Assembly: GCA_002787635.1 (NCBI GenBank)
Contig: PCXK01000028.1
Location: 188,728 to 252,727, forward strand
DNA: 64,000 nt
Reading direction: 5' to 3'
Origin: Alphaproteobacteria bacterium CG11_big_fil_rev_8_21_14_0_20_39_49
Lineage (GTDB): Bacteria; Pseudomonadota; Alphaproteobacteria; Rickettsiales; UBA6187
This document shows, one piece after another, positions 8,981 to 17,521 of this stretch. The notes under the pieces are model-generated. The model ran no database searches and had not been told where the DNA came from. It saw only the letters and a list, made by a program, of their open reading frames with translations. Every line of letters starts with the position of its first letter. Position 1 is the stretch's first letter. A program made the translations under genes and the position numbers.

Positions 8981-9652
8981 ATGAAAATTCTACTTATAGA
9001 AGATGATATAAAAGTATCCGAATATATAATAAACGGCTTAAAGGAAGCAGGACATAACGTAGACAGCTCAAGGGACGGTAAAGACGGCTTATTTCTTGCT
9101 ACCACCGAAACTTATGATGTAATTATAATAGACAGAATGTTGCCTTCGGTTGACGGGCTTACAATTATACAGACAATGAGGGCTTCCGATAACAAAACGC
9201 CTATTATTATATTAAGTGCGCTCGGAGATGTTGACGACAGAGTAAAAGGGCTAAAATCAGGTAGCGACGATTACCTTGTAAAGCCTTTTGCATTTGTTGA
9301 GCTAATGGCAAGAATAGATGCGTTAAGCCGCAGAACGTCAGGTTGTTCCGGGAAGAACCTGACCGTTTTAAAAGCAGGCGGTATTGAACTTGACCTGTTA
9401 TCCAGAAAAGTAAGGGTAAATGATAAGGAGGTTGATATTCAGGGACGTGAATTTAACCTACTTGAGTATCTGATGCGAAATAAAGGCAATGTAGTTACCA
9501 GAACAATGCTCTTAGAAGGTGTCTGGGATTACAATTTCGACCCTCAAACCAATGTTATAGATGTACATGTCAGCAGGGTACGCAAAAAGATAGGCGATGA
9601 TGGCGGAAAAATAATCAGGACGGTTCGTGGTGCAGGATATATCATCGAGTAG
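8981..9652 (+). CDS. OmpR-family response regulator
   Basis: 223 residues: an N-terminal receiver (acidic pair in IEDD, phospho-acceptor Asp51 in IIIDRMLP, Thr/Ser at ILSAL, Lys in YLVKPF) followed by a winged-helix DNA-binding domain of the PhoB/OmpR type (GREFNLLEYLMRNKG, then VDVHVSRVRKKI). It is a transcription regulator phosphorylated by the kinase encoded immediately downstream; the genes overlap by 26 bases. The closest familiar subgroup by appearance is QseB/TctD-like. Targets are unknown, but the lipid-modification operon begins 240 bases after the kinase on the same strand. Confidence 0.93.
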   Translation: MKILLIEDDIKVSEYIINGLKEAGHNVDSSRDGKDGLFLATTETYDVIIIDRMLPSVDGLTIIQTMRASDNKTPIIILSALGDVDDRVKGLKSGSDDYLVKPFAFVELMARIDALSRRTSGCSGKNLTVLKAGGIELDLLSRKVRVNDKEVDIQGREFNLLEYLMRNKGNVVTRTMLLEGVWDYNFDPQTNVIDVHVSRVRKKIGDDGGKIIRTVRGAGYIIE

Positions 9653-10994
9653 CCCTCGAAATTATTATCAAAGTTCCAGCTTTAAAATGGCTGCCTTGTT
9701 TACGTTTCTGTTAAGCCTTTGCGTAATAATCATAGGATATTTCTTATATGATTTCAGCCAAAAAAGCTTTTTGAGGGAAACTGAAGCCGCAATTAATAGT
9801 GAAATTGAAAACATACTGTCAATAACTTCCGATGCCGACCGCAAAGCGATAAAATCTCTTATAACAAAGCGAGGCAAACTAAAAAAACACCCTATATACT
9901 ACTATCAGGATATAGACGGTAACTTTCTTGCGGGCAATATAGATAACGTTCCCAAGCAAACTTCTCTAATAAAAGAGGGTATAGTCGGTTTTAAAATAGA
10001 TATAAACGGCACAGAGCATCAGGTTGCCGCCAAAATACACACATTTGCCGACGGTTCAAAGCTATTGGTAGCAAGGAATATCCACGATATAATAACCGGT
10101 TATAACAAGCTGAAAACTTTCAGTATTTTTATTATAATCTTTATGTTACTGGTAGTTTTGATAAGCTTCCTGATAAGTAACTTTGTTGTCAGCCGTATAA
10201 ACAAAATAACCGGTACGGTACGGCAGATAATAGACACAGGCGACCTGTCACGCCGGATATCTACCGACAGCAATTGGGACGACCTTAGCTATTTATCCGA
10301 TACGCTTAATCATATGCTGGAAAAAATAGAATCCCTGATGCAGAGTGTAAAGCAGGTCAGCGACAATATCGCCCATGATTTAAAAACTCCTATAACAAGA
10401 TTAAGGGGGGACTTAGATAACTTAAAGAACAAAAAACTTACAGGAAAAGATATTTCAAAACTGGTAGATGAAGCAGACAGGATAATAAATATATTTAATT
10501 CCCTTTTGAGAATCGCAAATATTGAAAAAGGCAAGTCCTCGCAAAATTTCGCCGATATACAAATAAACACCGTTTTAAAAGACGCAGTTGAACTTTATGA
10601 GCCTTTCATACACGAAAATAACCTGCACATTAACTTTGAGGCGGAGGAAACTCTACTTATAAATGCAGATAAGGATATGTTGTTCCAGATGTTCGCAAAT
10701 ATCATTGATAATGCTATAAAATTTTCGCCTTCCGACAGCGATATTAATATCAGGCTATCAAAAGAAAAAAAATACGCACTGGTATCCATATCCGATAAAG
10801 GAGCAGGGATAAATAAAAATGATTACGAAAAAGTTTTCGAGCGGTTTTACAGAGCCGACAAAAGCCGCAACACGCAAGGTCACGGTCTTGGACTAAGTAT
10901 GGTTAAAGCTATTGTAGATATTCATAACGGCATAATAAAATTAGAGGATAATAATCCGGGTTTAATAGTAAATATCTATATACCGATAAGATAA
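9627..10994 (+). CDS. Sensor histidine kinase, partner of the upstream regulator
   Basis: 455 residues. There are two membrane helices (about 22-42 and 165-188) enclosing a periplasmic region of about 120 residues, then HAMP. Next is a HisKA domain with the phospho-acceptor His250 in NIAHDLKTPITRLRGDLDN. A HATPase domain follows with its N box (NIIDNAIKFSP), G1 box (DKGAGI), F box (VFERFYRADKSR) and G2 box (GHGLGLSM). I use the GTG at 9627, which lies inside the regulator's last codons after AGGACGG; an ATG at 9687 would remove only the cytoplasmic N-terminus. No ligand can be assigned; the periplasmic domain lacks a recognisable fold signature. Confidence 0.92.
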   Translation: MVQDISSSSPRNYYQSSSFKMAALFTFLLSLCVIIIGYFLYDFSQKSFLRETEAAINSEIENILSITSDADRKAIKSLITKRGKLKKHPIYYYQDIDGNFLAGNIDNVPKQTSLIKEGIVGFKIDINGTEHQVAAKIHTFADGSKLLVARNIHDIITGYNKLKTFSIFIIIFMLLVVLISFLISNFVVSRINKITGTVRQIIDTGDLSRRISTDSNWDDLSYLSDTLNHMLEKIESLMQSVKQVSDNIAHDLKTPITRLRGDLDNLKNKKLTGKDISKLVDEADRIINIFNSLLRIANIEKGKSSQNFADIQINTVLKDAVELYEPFIHENNLHINFEAEETLLINADKDMLFQMFANIIDNAIKFSPSDSDINIRLSKEKKYALVSISDKGAGINKNDYEKVFERFYRADKSRNTQGHGLGLSMVKAIVDIHNGIIKLEDNNPGLIVNIYIPIR

Positions 10995-11053
10995 AAATTA
11001 AAATCTTTTAACATATCAAAGACCTTTATTTAATGTAGCCTGTATTATAATGT

Positions 11054-11203
11054 TATAGTGATTTAAAATAACTTCCGTACCACAGGTTGTCATCCCCCGA
11101 ATTTTCGTAGAAAATTATAGGGGGATCTTGTGCCATTTATAGAAGATCCCCGCACGTAGGCGGGGATGACATTAATAGGCTGAAGTTAATTTCAAGGACT
11201 ATA
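11054..11203. repeat. MITE-like element, family D copy 2
   Basis: The left end 11054-11075 (TATAGTGATTTAAAATAACT...) and the reverse complement of 11182-11203 (TATAGTCCTTGAAATTAACT...) match at 18 of 22 positions. The interior repeats the CATCCCCCGAATTTT...GGGGGATC core of the copy at 2146-2287. The outer TA on each side fits TA-targeted insertion. It fills most of the gap between the kinase gene and the lipid-modification operon. Confidence 0.78.
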
Positions 11204-11231
11204 GTATTAACTTATATAAGAGTTCTTTTTT

Positions 11232-12482
11232 ATGAAAATTGCTATCATAGGGAGTGGAATTTCCGGTCTTGGTTCCGCCTATTTACTGGGCAAGGAGCAT
11301 GACGTAACCATATATGAAAAAAATGACTATATCGGGGGGCATAGCCGTACTGTAGATATAAAAATCGACGGTAAGGACATACCGGTTGATACGGGCTTCA
11401 TAGTTTTTAATTACCGTAATTATCCTAATCTTTCGGGGCTGTTTAACCATCTGGACGTAAAAGTTGCCAAAAGCGATATGTCGTTCGGAGTAAGTATTGA
11501 TAATGGTTGGCTTGAATACGGCACACGCAGACCTTTCGATATATTCGCTCAAAAAAGGAATCTACTACGCCCTAAATACTGGGAAATGCTTTTTGACATA
11601 TTAAAATTCAACAAAAATGCCGGCAAATATGTTAATAGGGATATAACCCTAGGAAAGCTCCTTGATGAACTTGGAACGGGCGATTGGTTCCGCAACTATT
11701 ATCTTTTAGCTATGGGTGCGGCTATATGGAGTACGCCCACCAAAGGAATGCTTGATTTTCCTGCAAAAACATTTATCCGATTTTTCGATAATCACGGTCT
11801 GCTTACGGTTAACGACCAGCCCCAATGGTACACTGTCAAAGGCGGAAGCAAAGAATATGTCAAGATAATTACAAAGAAACTTACAAATAGTATAAGATTG
11901 TCATGCGGCGTTGAAAAAATAATCCGCAAGAAAAGCCATGTAGAGATATTATCCATTGACGGCAAAAAAGAAAAATATGACGCTGTTATCTGTGCTTGCC
12001 ATAGCGATCAGGCTTTGAAAATGCTTGATGAGCCTACTGCCGATGAACAAAAAATACTCCAATCAATAAAATACCAACCCAATGAGATGTATCTGCACTC
12101 CGACACAACCTTTATGCAAAAAAGGAATGGGGCATGGTCTAGCTGGGTTTACCTGTCCGAAGACAAGGAGGACAACTCCGAAAATATAAGCCTTAGCTAT
12201 TGGATGAACAACCTGCAACCGCTCGACACCGATAAACCCGTCATCGTTACACTTAATCCGCACAGAAAACCGGACGAATCTGTTATTTACGATCACTATA
12301 CTTTTGAACACCCTGTTTTTGATGATGACGCTATAAAAGCTCAGGAAAATATAGAAAAGATTCAAGGCAAAGATAAGATATGGTACACAGGGGCATGGCT
12401 TCAATACGGCTTCCATGAAGACGGTCTGTCAAGTGCGGTAAAGGTTGCAAAAAAACTCGGAGCAAAAATACCATGGCAATAG
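11232..12482 (+). CDS. FAD-dependent amine-oxidase-like oxidoreductase of the cfa cluster
   Basis: 416 residues. The N-terminal dinucleotide-binding motif GSGISGLGSAYLL, followed by YEKNDYIGGHSRT, places it among NAD/FAD-binding amine-oxidase/desaturase-like flavoproteins. The C-terminal FAD-closing segment TGAWLQYGFHEDGLSSA is intact. This is the first gene of a conserved bacterial cluster with DUF1365 and a cyclopropane fatty acid synthase-like methyltransferase. From memory, the Rhodobacter counterpart (UfaD) takes part in making furan fatty acids from methylated phospholipid acyl chains; that assignment is by context only. Its end overlaps the next gene by 10 bases. Confidence 0.85.
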   Translation: MKIAIIGSGISGLGSAYLLGKEHDVTIYEKNDYIGGHSRTVDIKIDGKDIPVDTGFIVFNYRNYPNLSGLFNHLDVKVAKSDMSFGVSIDNGWLEYGTRRPFDIFAQKRNLLRPKYWEMLFDILKFNKNAGKYVNRDITLGKLLDELGTGDWFRNYYLLAMGAAIWSTPTKGMLDFPAKTFIRFFDNHGLLTVNDQPQWYTVKGGSKEYVKIITKKLTNSIRLSCGVEKIIRKKSHVEILSIDGKKEKYDAVICACHSDQALKMLDEPTADEQKILQSIKYQPNEMYLHSDTTFMQKRNGAWSSWVYLSEDKEDNSENISLSYWMNNLQPLDTDKPVIVTLNPHRKPDESVIYDHYTFEHPVFDDDAIKAQENIEKIQGKDKIWYTGAWLQYGFHEDGLSSAVKVAKKLGAKIPWQ

Positions 12483-13249
12483 ACGCTCGGATATTTAACG
12501 CAAAAGTTATGCATAAGCGTCTGTTTCCTAAGGTTAACTCCTTTACATACGGTATATATTACATAGCATTACCGCTTGGGCAATTGAACGGAAAATCCCC
12601 TGCCCTTTCCGATATATCTATAAATAAATACGCATATTTGAGCTTTTATGAAAAAGATCACGGCAGCCGTGACGGAACAAATCTTGAACTTTGGATAAGA
12701 AAAATCTTAGAAGAACACGACATAAACGAACATATTAAGGATATACAATTAGTATGTATGCCAAGGGTGTTCGGTTATGTTTTTAATCCCGTAAGTTTCT
12801 GGCTGTGCTTTGATAAAGATGAAAAATTAATAGCGGTTCTATGCGAAGTTAATAATACTTTCGGAGAAACGCACAGCTATCTTTGTTATAATAAAAACAT
12901 GAAGGAAATTCAAACCGATGATATCATAGAAACAAAAAAGCTATTCCATGTATCACCTTTTTTAAAACGAGAAGGAGGCTATAAATTCAGATTTTCATTA
13001 AAAGGCAATAAGTTGGGTATATGGATAGATTTCTACGATTCGGAGGGCAAAAAACAGCTAATTACCTCACTTATCGGAACATTAGAACCCCTTACAAAAG
13101 CTAATCTTAGAAAAGCGTTTTATAAACACCCATTAGTAACATTAAAAACTATTTTTTTAATCCACTGGCAGGCAATAAAGCTTATCACAAAAGGAATAAA
13201 ATACATACCGAAACCTAAACAATTAAAAAATAGAGTAAGTAAAAATTAA
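12473..13249 (+). CDS. DUF1365 family protein
   Basis: 258 residues starting from an ATG inside the preceding gene. Family features visible are the N-terminal KVMHKRLFPKVNSFTYGIYY, the RVFGYVFNPVSFWLCFD block and the HVSPFLKREGGYKFRF block. DUF1365 proteins accompany cyclopropane synthase-like methyltransferases and flavoproteins in many proteobacteria; the biochemical role is not known to me. Translational coupling with the flavoprotein suggests they act together on membrane lipids. No membrane segment is obvious. Confidence 0.85.
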   Translation: MAIDARIFNAKVMHKRLFPKVNSFTYGIYYIALPLGQLNGKSPALSDISINKYAYLSFYEKDHGSRDGTNLELWIRKILEEHDINEHIKDIQLVCMPRVFGYVFNPVSFWLCFDKDEKLIAVLCEVNNTFGETHSYLCYNKNMKEIQTDDIIETKKLFHVSPFLKREGGYKFRFSLKGNKLGIWIDFYDSEGKKQLITSLIGTLEPLTKANLRKAFYKHPLVTLKTIFLIHWQAIKLITKGIKYIPKPKQLKNRVSKN

Positions 13250-13332
13250 AAAAGTTTAATTGAACGGTAACCGCCTATTTATATACTAAGCGGTATAATT
13301 GTAATTGTTTTCATTAGTACGGGACTATAATA

Positions 13333-14493
13333 ATGCTAGAAAAACAAGTTATAAATAAATTTCTTCAACAACTTGAAAAAGTTCAATACGGCTCTGTCGG
13401 AGTAACAACTCCCGATGGAAAAGAATATTATTTTACAGGCAATGAATCCGCTGCCCATGCCGATTTAAAAATTCATGATTACAGGGCAATAACCAACCTT
13501 CTGGCAAAGGGTGATATAGGGTTTGCCGAGAGCTACCGTGACGGCTTATTTGACTCGGATAACCTTGAAAATCTTTTAACGGTTGCCCTGCAAAATGCCA
13601 ACGTAATGGAAAGCTATCTATATGGAGGCAAGTTCTCAGGCATAATGGCACAATTACTTTATTACATGCGTTCAAACACCCTAAAAGGCAGCCGCAGGAA
13701 CATTAAGGCACATTACGATTTGGGGAATGATTTTTATTCCGTGTGGCTAGACCCTACAATGTCTTATTCGGCGGCTATATTCAAAGATGAAAATGAACCT
13801 TTAATTCAGGCTCAACACAACAAATACGATAGAATAATAAATAGCTTAGACACAAATTCCGGCAGCCTTCTTGAAGTAGGCTGCGGTTGGGGCGGATTTG
13901 CCGATAGGGCTGTTGAAAAAGGTGATTTCGCATTAAAGGGAATAACAATATCACAGCGGCAATATCAATACGCAAAAGAACGTCTGAAAAACAATGCCGA
14001 TATAGTTTTAGAAGATTATCGCAAACAGGAGGGGAAATACGATAATATCGTATCAATTGAAATGTTTGAGGCGGTAGGGGAAAAATTCTGGACAACATAT
14101 TTCAGTAAAATGAAATCATTACTAAGCCAAAAAGGAAAAGCAGTAGTCCAGACTATAACAATTGACGAGCAGTATTTTGAACGCTACAGAAAAACCGGTG
14201 ATATGGTAAGAAGTTTTATTTTCCCGGGCGGTATGTTGCCGTCGGTAACACGCTTTAAACAAGAAGCGGCAAAAGAAGATTTAAACGTAAAATACATACA
14301 CAGTTTCGGTCAGGATTACGCAAAAACACTAAGGCACTGGTCAAACTCATTTGAAAGCAATCTGCCGAAAATCAGAAAAATGGGATTTGATGAAAAGTTC
14401 ATAAGACTATGGCGTTTTTATTTATGTGCCTGTACTGCCAGCTTTACGGCAGGCAGAACAAATGTAATTCAGGCAGAGTTAAGCCATGCTTAG
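13333..14493 (+). CDS. cfa: Cyclopropane-fatty-acid synthase-like SAM methyltransferase
   Basis: 386 residues, the usual size for this family. The SAM-binding loop LLEVGCGWGGFADRA follows the family block IKAHYDLGNDFYSVWLDPTMSYSAA. GITISQRQYQYAKERL, IEMFEAVGEKFWTTYF and the C-terminal WRFYLCACTASFTAGRTNVIQ are also characteristic. It transfers a methylene or methyl group from SAM to unsaturated acyl chains of membrane phospholipids. In clusters with a flavoprotein and DUF1365, the homologous enzyme can be a methylase for methyl-branched or furan fatty acids rather than a cyclopropane former; the sequence alone does not decide. An 83-base gap separates it from DUF1365. Confidence 0.9.
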   Translation: MLEKQVINKFLQQLEKVQYGSVGVTTPDGKEYYFTGNESAAHADLKIHDYRAITNLLAKGDIGFAESYRDGLFDSDNLENLLTVALQNANVMESYLYGGKFSGIMAQLLYYMRSNTLKGSRRNIKAHYDLGNDFYSVWLDPTMSYSAAIFKDENEPLIQAQHNKYDRIINSLDTNSGSLLEVGCGWGGFADRAVEKGDFALKGITISQRQYQYAKERLKNNADIVLEDYRKQEGKYDNIVSIEMFEAVGEKFWTTYFSKMKSLLSQKGKAVVQTITIDEQYFERYRKTGDMVRSFIFPGGMLPSVTRFKQEAAKEDLNVKYIHSFGQDYAKTLRHWSNSFESNLPKIRKMGFDEKFIRLWRFYLCACTASFTAGRTNVIQAELSHA

Positions 14494-15004
14494 ATATTTT
14501 ATCATCTCATCAATTATATTAATTAGCTATTGTCAGGCGGGCTTTGCTGAAAATTATCTGGATAAACATATCGGTTCCCCTCAAATAATAGGCAGCTCAA
14601 AATTCAAGGTTATGTTCTGGCATGTTTATGATGCAACTTTATACTCAACCGACGGAAAGTTTTCTTTTGATAAAACATTTGCCCTCAAACTCGACTATAA
14701 AAGAAAATTAGAGGGTGAAAAAATAGCGGAAAGGTCTGCCGAAGAAATGCGTAATATAGGTTTTAATGACGAGGTAACTCTGGCAGGCTGGTTTTCACAA
14801 ATGCGTAATATATTCCCCGATGTTGATAAAGGTAATTATATTACGGGAATATATGTACCGGGTGAAAATACTATATTTTATATGGACGGTAAAAAAATAG
14901 GCGAAATAAGTGACAAGGAGTTCGGAAAATGGTTTTTCGGTATATGGCTTAGTAATAAAACTAGCGAGCCTGAACTTCGCTCAAAACTTCTGGGAATACG
15001 CTAA
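14486..15004 (+). CDS. Chalcone isomerase-like periplasmic protein
   Basis: 172 residues with an N-terminal signal peptide ending near CQAGFAEN. The body matches the bacterial chalcone-isomerase-like family: GSSKFKVMFWHVYDATLYS near the start, then ALKLDYKRKLEGEKIAERS and the C-terminal WFFGIWLSNKTSEPELRSKLLG. Bacterial members probably bind fatty-acid-like ligands and are not true chalcone isomerases. It overlaps the cfa gene by 8 bases and its stop overlaps the MFS start (TAATG), so it is translated as part of this operon. It may handle modified lipids in the periplasm. Confidence 0.83.
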   Translation: MLRYFIISSIILISYCQAGFAENYLDKHIGSPQIIGSSKFKVMFWHVYDATLYSTDGKFSFDKTFALKLDYKRKLEGEKIAERSAEEMRNIGFNDEVTLAGWFSQMRNIFPDVDKGNYITGIYVPGENTIFYMDGKKIGEISDKEFGKWFFGIWLSNKTSEPELRSKLLGIR

Positions 15005-16290
15005 TGCGTCAACAAATATCCGCAAAAGAGCTTGTATCATATGGCAGTCTTGCCATTCCCCTATCTTTTGCGGGTATCTCCATTTATGTAAACGCCCCCG
15101 ACTATTATGCAACACAGTACGGTATGTCATTAGGAGTTCTCGGGCTAGCCTTACTTGCATTGCGTTTTATAGATGGAATACAAGACCCTATCATCGGCTA
15201 TTTAAGCGACAGAAACATTCACAAGCGAAAGCTTTTCATGCCCTTGTCCCTGATAATATTGGGTATAAGCTTTTTTATGCTGTTTAGCCCCGTAACAAGC
15301 CATTATTTAATATGGTTCGTATTAATGATATTTATATCTACTACTGCATTTAGCATTTTAACTATAAATCTTAACTCTATAGGTGCAATGTGGAGCCGTA
15401 ATAGCGACCAAAAAACCACTATAGCCGCATACAGGGAAATATGCGGTATCATCGGTTTGTTAATTGCGATAACAATGCCTTCAATCTTACAAATACATAT
15501 GAGCAAGGTATCTGCGTTCTTTATTATGGGGCTAACACTTCTTGTGTTTATATCCCTCACTTTGCCTGTATTTTTTTCTTTAAGTGATAAAATTATACTA
15601 AAAAACAGTTCCTCCAAAAAATTAAACGTAACTTCGCTACCTAAAATCCCCGATAAAATTAAACGGTTTTATATAATATATGCCTTGAGTATGCTTGCAT
15701 CATCTATTCCTGCCGTTTTAGTATTATTTTTTATAAGGGACAGATTAGATTTAGAAAACTATACGGGATTATTCCTGCTTACATATTTTGCATCAGGTGC
15801 GATAGGCATACCTTTATGGAAAAAATTAAGCATAAAAAAATCAAAAAACATTGTATGGCTATACTCTATGCTGCTGGCAATTATAGTGTTCTTTTGGGCA
15901 ACATTTTTAAGCGAAGGCAATTTATGGCAGTATTTGGTTATATGCCTGCTATCGGGCATAGCTTTCGGGGCAGATCTTGTTTTGCCACATTCGATTCTTG
16001 CCGATTATACCGACAATAAAAAAGATAGTAAGCATTCATCATTTTATTATGGTATACTCGCTTTTTTAGCGAAGCTATCTTTCGCACTGGCTGCGGCAAT
16101 ATCATTACCCTTATTGGAAAGTCAGGGCTTTGCACCTGCAAAAGCAAACTCTGACCATGCACTTTTGGTATTGAGTATCACTTATGGTGCTATTCCGTGT
16201 GTGATAAAAATATTTTCAATATTACTACTTAGGAGAATGACAAATGCTAAAAAAACTGATTATCATAGGAGCTTTAATAATGCTAAATAG
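15004..16290 (+). CDS. MFS transporter (GPH/MFS_2-like) of the cfa cluster
   Basis: 428 residues with about twelve hydrophobic segments. The loop between helices 2 and 3 reads DGIQDPIIGYLSDRNIHKRK, the D-x-P-x-x-G-x-x-S-D-R pattern of glycoside-pentoside-hexuronide-type transporters and of Mfsd2-like lipid carriers. Inner-membrane location is expected. Within this cluster a lipid or lysolipid substrate is more likely than a sugar, but that is inference from neighbours. The start codon shares a base with the previous stop. Confidence 0.87.
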   Translation: MRQQISAKELVSYGSLAIPLSFAGISIYVNAPDYYATQYGMSLGVLGLALLALRFIDGIQDPIIGYLSDRNIHKRKLFMPLSLIILGISFFMLFSPVTSHYLIWFVLMIFISTTAFSILTINLNSIGAMWSRNSDQKTTIAAYREICGIIGLLIAITMPSILQIHMSKVSAFFIMGLTLLVFISLTLPVFFSLSDKIILKNSSSKKLNVTSLPKIPDKIKRFYIIYALSMLASSIPAVLVLFFIRDRLDLENYTGLFLLTYFASGAIGIPLWKKLSIKKSKNIVWLYSMLLAIIVFFWATFLSEGNLWQYLVICLLSGIAFGADLVLPHSILADYTDNKKDSKHSSFYYGILAFLAKLSFALAAAISLPLLESQGFAPAKANSDHALLVLSITYGAIPCVIKIFSILLLRRMTNAKKTDYHRSFNNAK

Positions 16291-16768
16291 TTGCGGAAAC
16301 AAACTTGATGTATATAAGAACACAGAACCCAAAGCCGATATAAAAGAATACTTTAGCGGCAATATAAAAGCATGGGGGCTGGTGCAGAAACGCGGCGGTG
16401 AGGTAACTACACGGTTTGACGTTGATATGGTAGGAAAGTGGGACGGCAACACAGGAACGTTAACAGAAGATTTCCACTATTATGACGGAAAAACCCAGCA
16501 ACGAATCTGGAAACTGACTAAAAACGAAAACGGAACTTATACCGGAACGGCAGGTGATATAATAGGCGAAGCAAGCGGAAGGGCAGAAGGTAGTGCCGTA
16601 AACTGGTCATACATAATGGATATACCGGTAGACGGAAAAACTTACAGGGTAAAACTTGACGACTGGATGTGGCTTATGAATGACGGCATATTGATTAATC
16701 GCTCTTACATAAAGAAATTCGGTATAGTAGTAGCGGAACTGACTTTATTCATGCAAAAACAGGATTAG
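16244..16768 (+). CDS. DUF3833 family lipoprotein
   Basis: 174 residues. The N-terminus is a lipoprotein signal with the lipobox LNSC (Cys17). The body is a lipocalin-like beta-rich domain typical of DUF3833: GNIKAWGLVQKRGGEV, then TLTEDFHYYDGKTQQRIW and the C-terminal LDDWMWLMNDGILINRSYI. The start lies 47 bases inside the MFS gene, after AGGAG, and is supported by the lipobox position. It is a constant member of cfa-type clusters. A periplasmic lipid-binding role is plausible but unproven. Confidence 0.86.
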   Translation: MLKKLIIIGALIMLNSCGNKLDVYKNTEPKADIKEYFSGNIKAWGLVQKRGGEVTTRFDVDMVGKWDGNTGTLTEDFHYYDGKTQQRIWKLTKNENGTYTGTAGDIIGEASGRAEGSAVNWSYIMDIPVDGKTYRVKLDDWMWLMNDGILINRSYIKKFGIVVAELTLFMQKQD

Positions 16769-16769
16769 C

Positions 16770-17516
16770 ATGTCTTTTGACAATCAGAATATATGGATAA
16801 TAGGTGCAAGTAGCGGTATCGGCAAAGAACTTGCCATACAGCTAGATGCCCTTGGAGCAAAACTTATACTAACTGCCCGCAATAAGGACAAACTAAACGA
16901 ACTGAACAAGCAGCTAAATAACAAACATAGCGTTGAAGCACTTGATGTCTCAAATCATTCAGATGTGAAGAAAGTTAGCAAGCATATTATCAAAAACCAT
17001 GATAGCGTTGACAGGATAATATTCCTGCCTGCTTTATATAAGCCGGATTCAATTGAAAACATGAACTTAAAGTTTATGTCCGATCTGGTAGATGTAAACC
17101 TGAAAAGTGTTTTTTATATAACAAATGAGGCTTTAAAGATATTTAACAAGCAGAAGTTCGGACAGATTGCCATATGCGGCTCGGTAGCAGGCTATACGGG
17201 TCTTGCCAACGGACAGCCATATAGTGCCACAAAAGCAGCTATAATAAACTTTGCCGAAAGCCTTTATCTGGAATCCCCTAAATACATAGATGTAAAACTC
17301 ATTAGCCCCGGCTTTGTAAAAACCCCTATGACGGATAAAAATAAGTTCAAGATGCCGATGATTGTCAGCCCTCAGAAAGCTGCCAAGTTTATCATAGATG
17401 GTCTAAATAAAAACAAATTTGAAATACATTTTCCAAAAACATTTACATTTCTGTTAAAAATAGTATCTATATTACCTTACACGATTAAATTCTATGTAAC
17501 TAAAAACTTTAGGTAA
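16770..17516 (+). CDS. Short-chain dehydrogenase/reductase of the cfa cluster
   Basis: 248 residues. The cofactor motif GASSGIGKELA is at the N-terminus, the catalytic serine lies in ICGSVAGYTG, and the Tyr-x3-Lys pair is in PYSATKAAI. It reduces or oxidises a carbonyl/hydroxyl group with NAD(P)H. It is one base downstream of the DUF3833 stop, so it belongs to the operon; SDRs commonly accompany DUF3833 and DUF1365. The substrate is unknown. Confidence 0.88.
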   Translation: MSFDNQNIWIIGASSGIGKELAIQLDALGAKLILTARNKDKLNELNKQLNNKHSVEALDVSNHSDVKKVSKHIIKNHDSVDRIIFLPALYKPDSIENMNLKFMSDLVDVNLKSVFYITNEALKIFNKQKFGQIAICGSVAGYTGLANGQPYSATKAAIINFAESLYLESPKYIDVKLISPGFVKTPMTDKNKFKMPMIVSPQKAAKFIIDGLNKNKFEIHFPKTFTFLLKIVSILPYTIKFYVTKNFR

Positions 17517-17521
17517 ATATT

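Noticed and set aside
13250..13332. ACCGC/GCGGT inverted repeat in the spacer before cfa, considered as terminator or attenuator
   Set aside because: The stem is only about five base pairs with a long loop and no T tract; the spacer is more likely just part of the operon.
15816..16019. Alternative frames inside the MFS transporter gene, also 14910-15287
   Set aside because: They run inside a gene with clear membrane-helix structure and family motifs and have no independent start signals.
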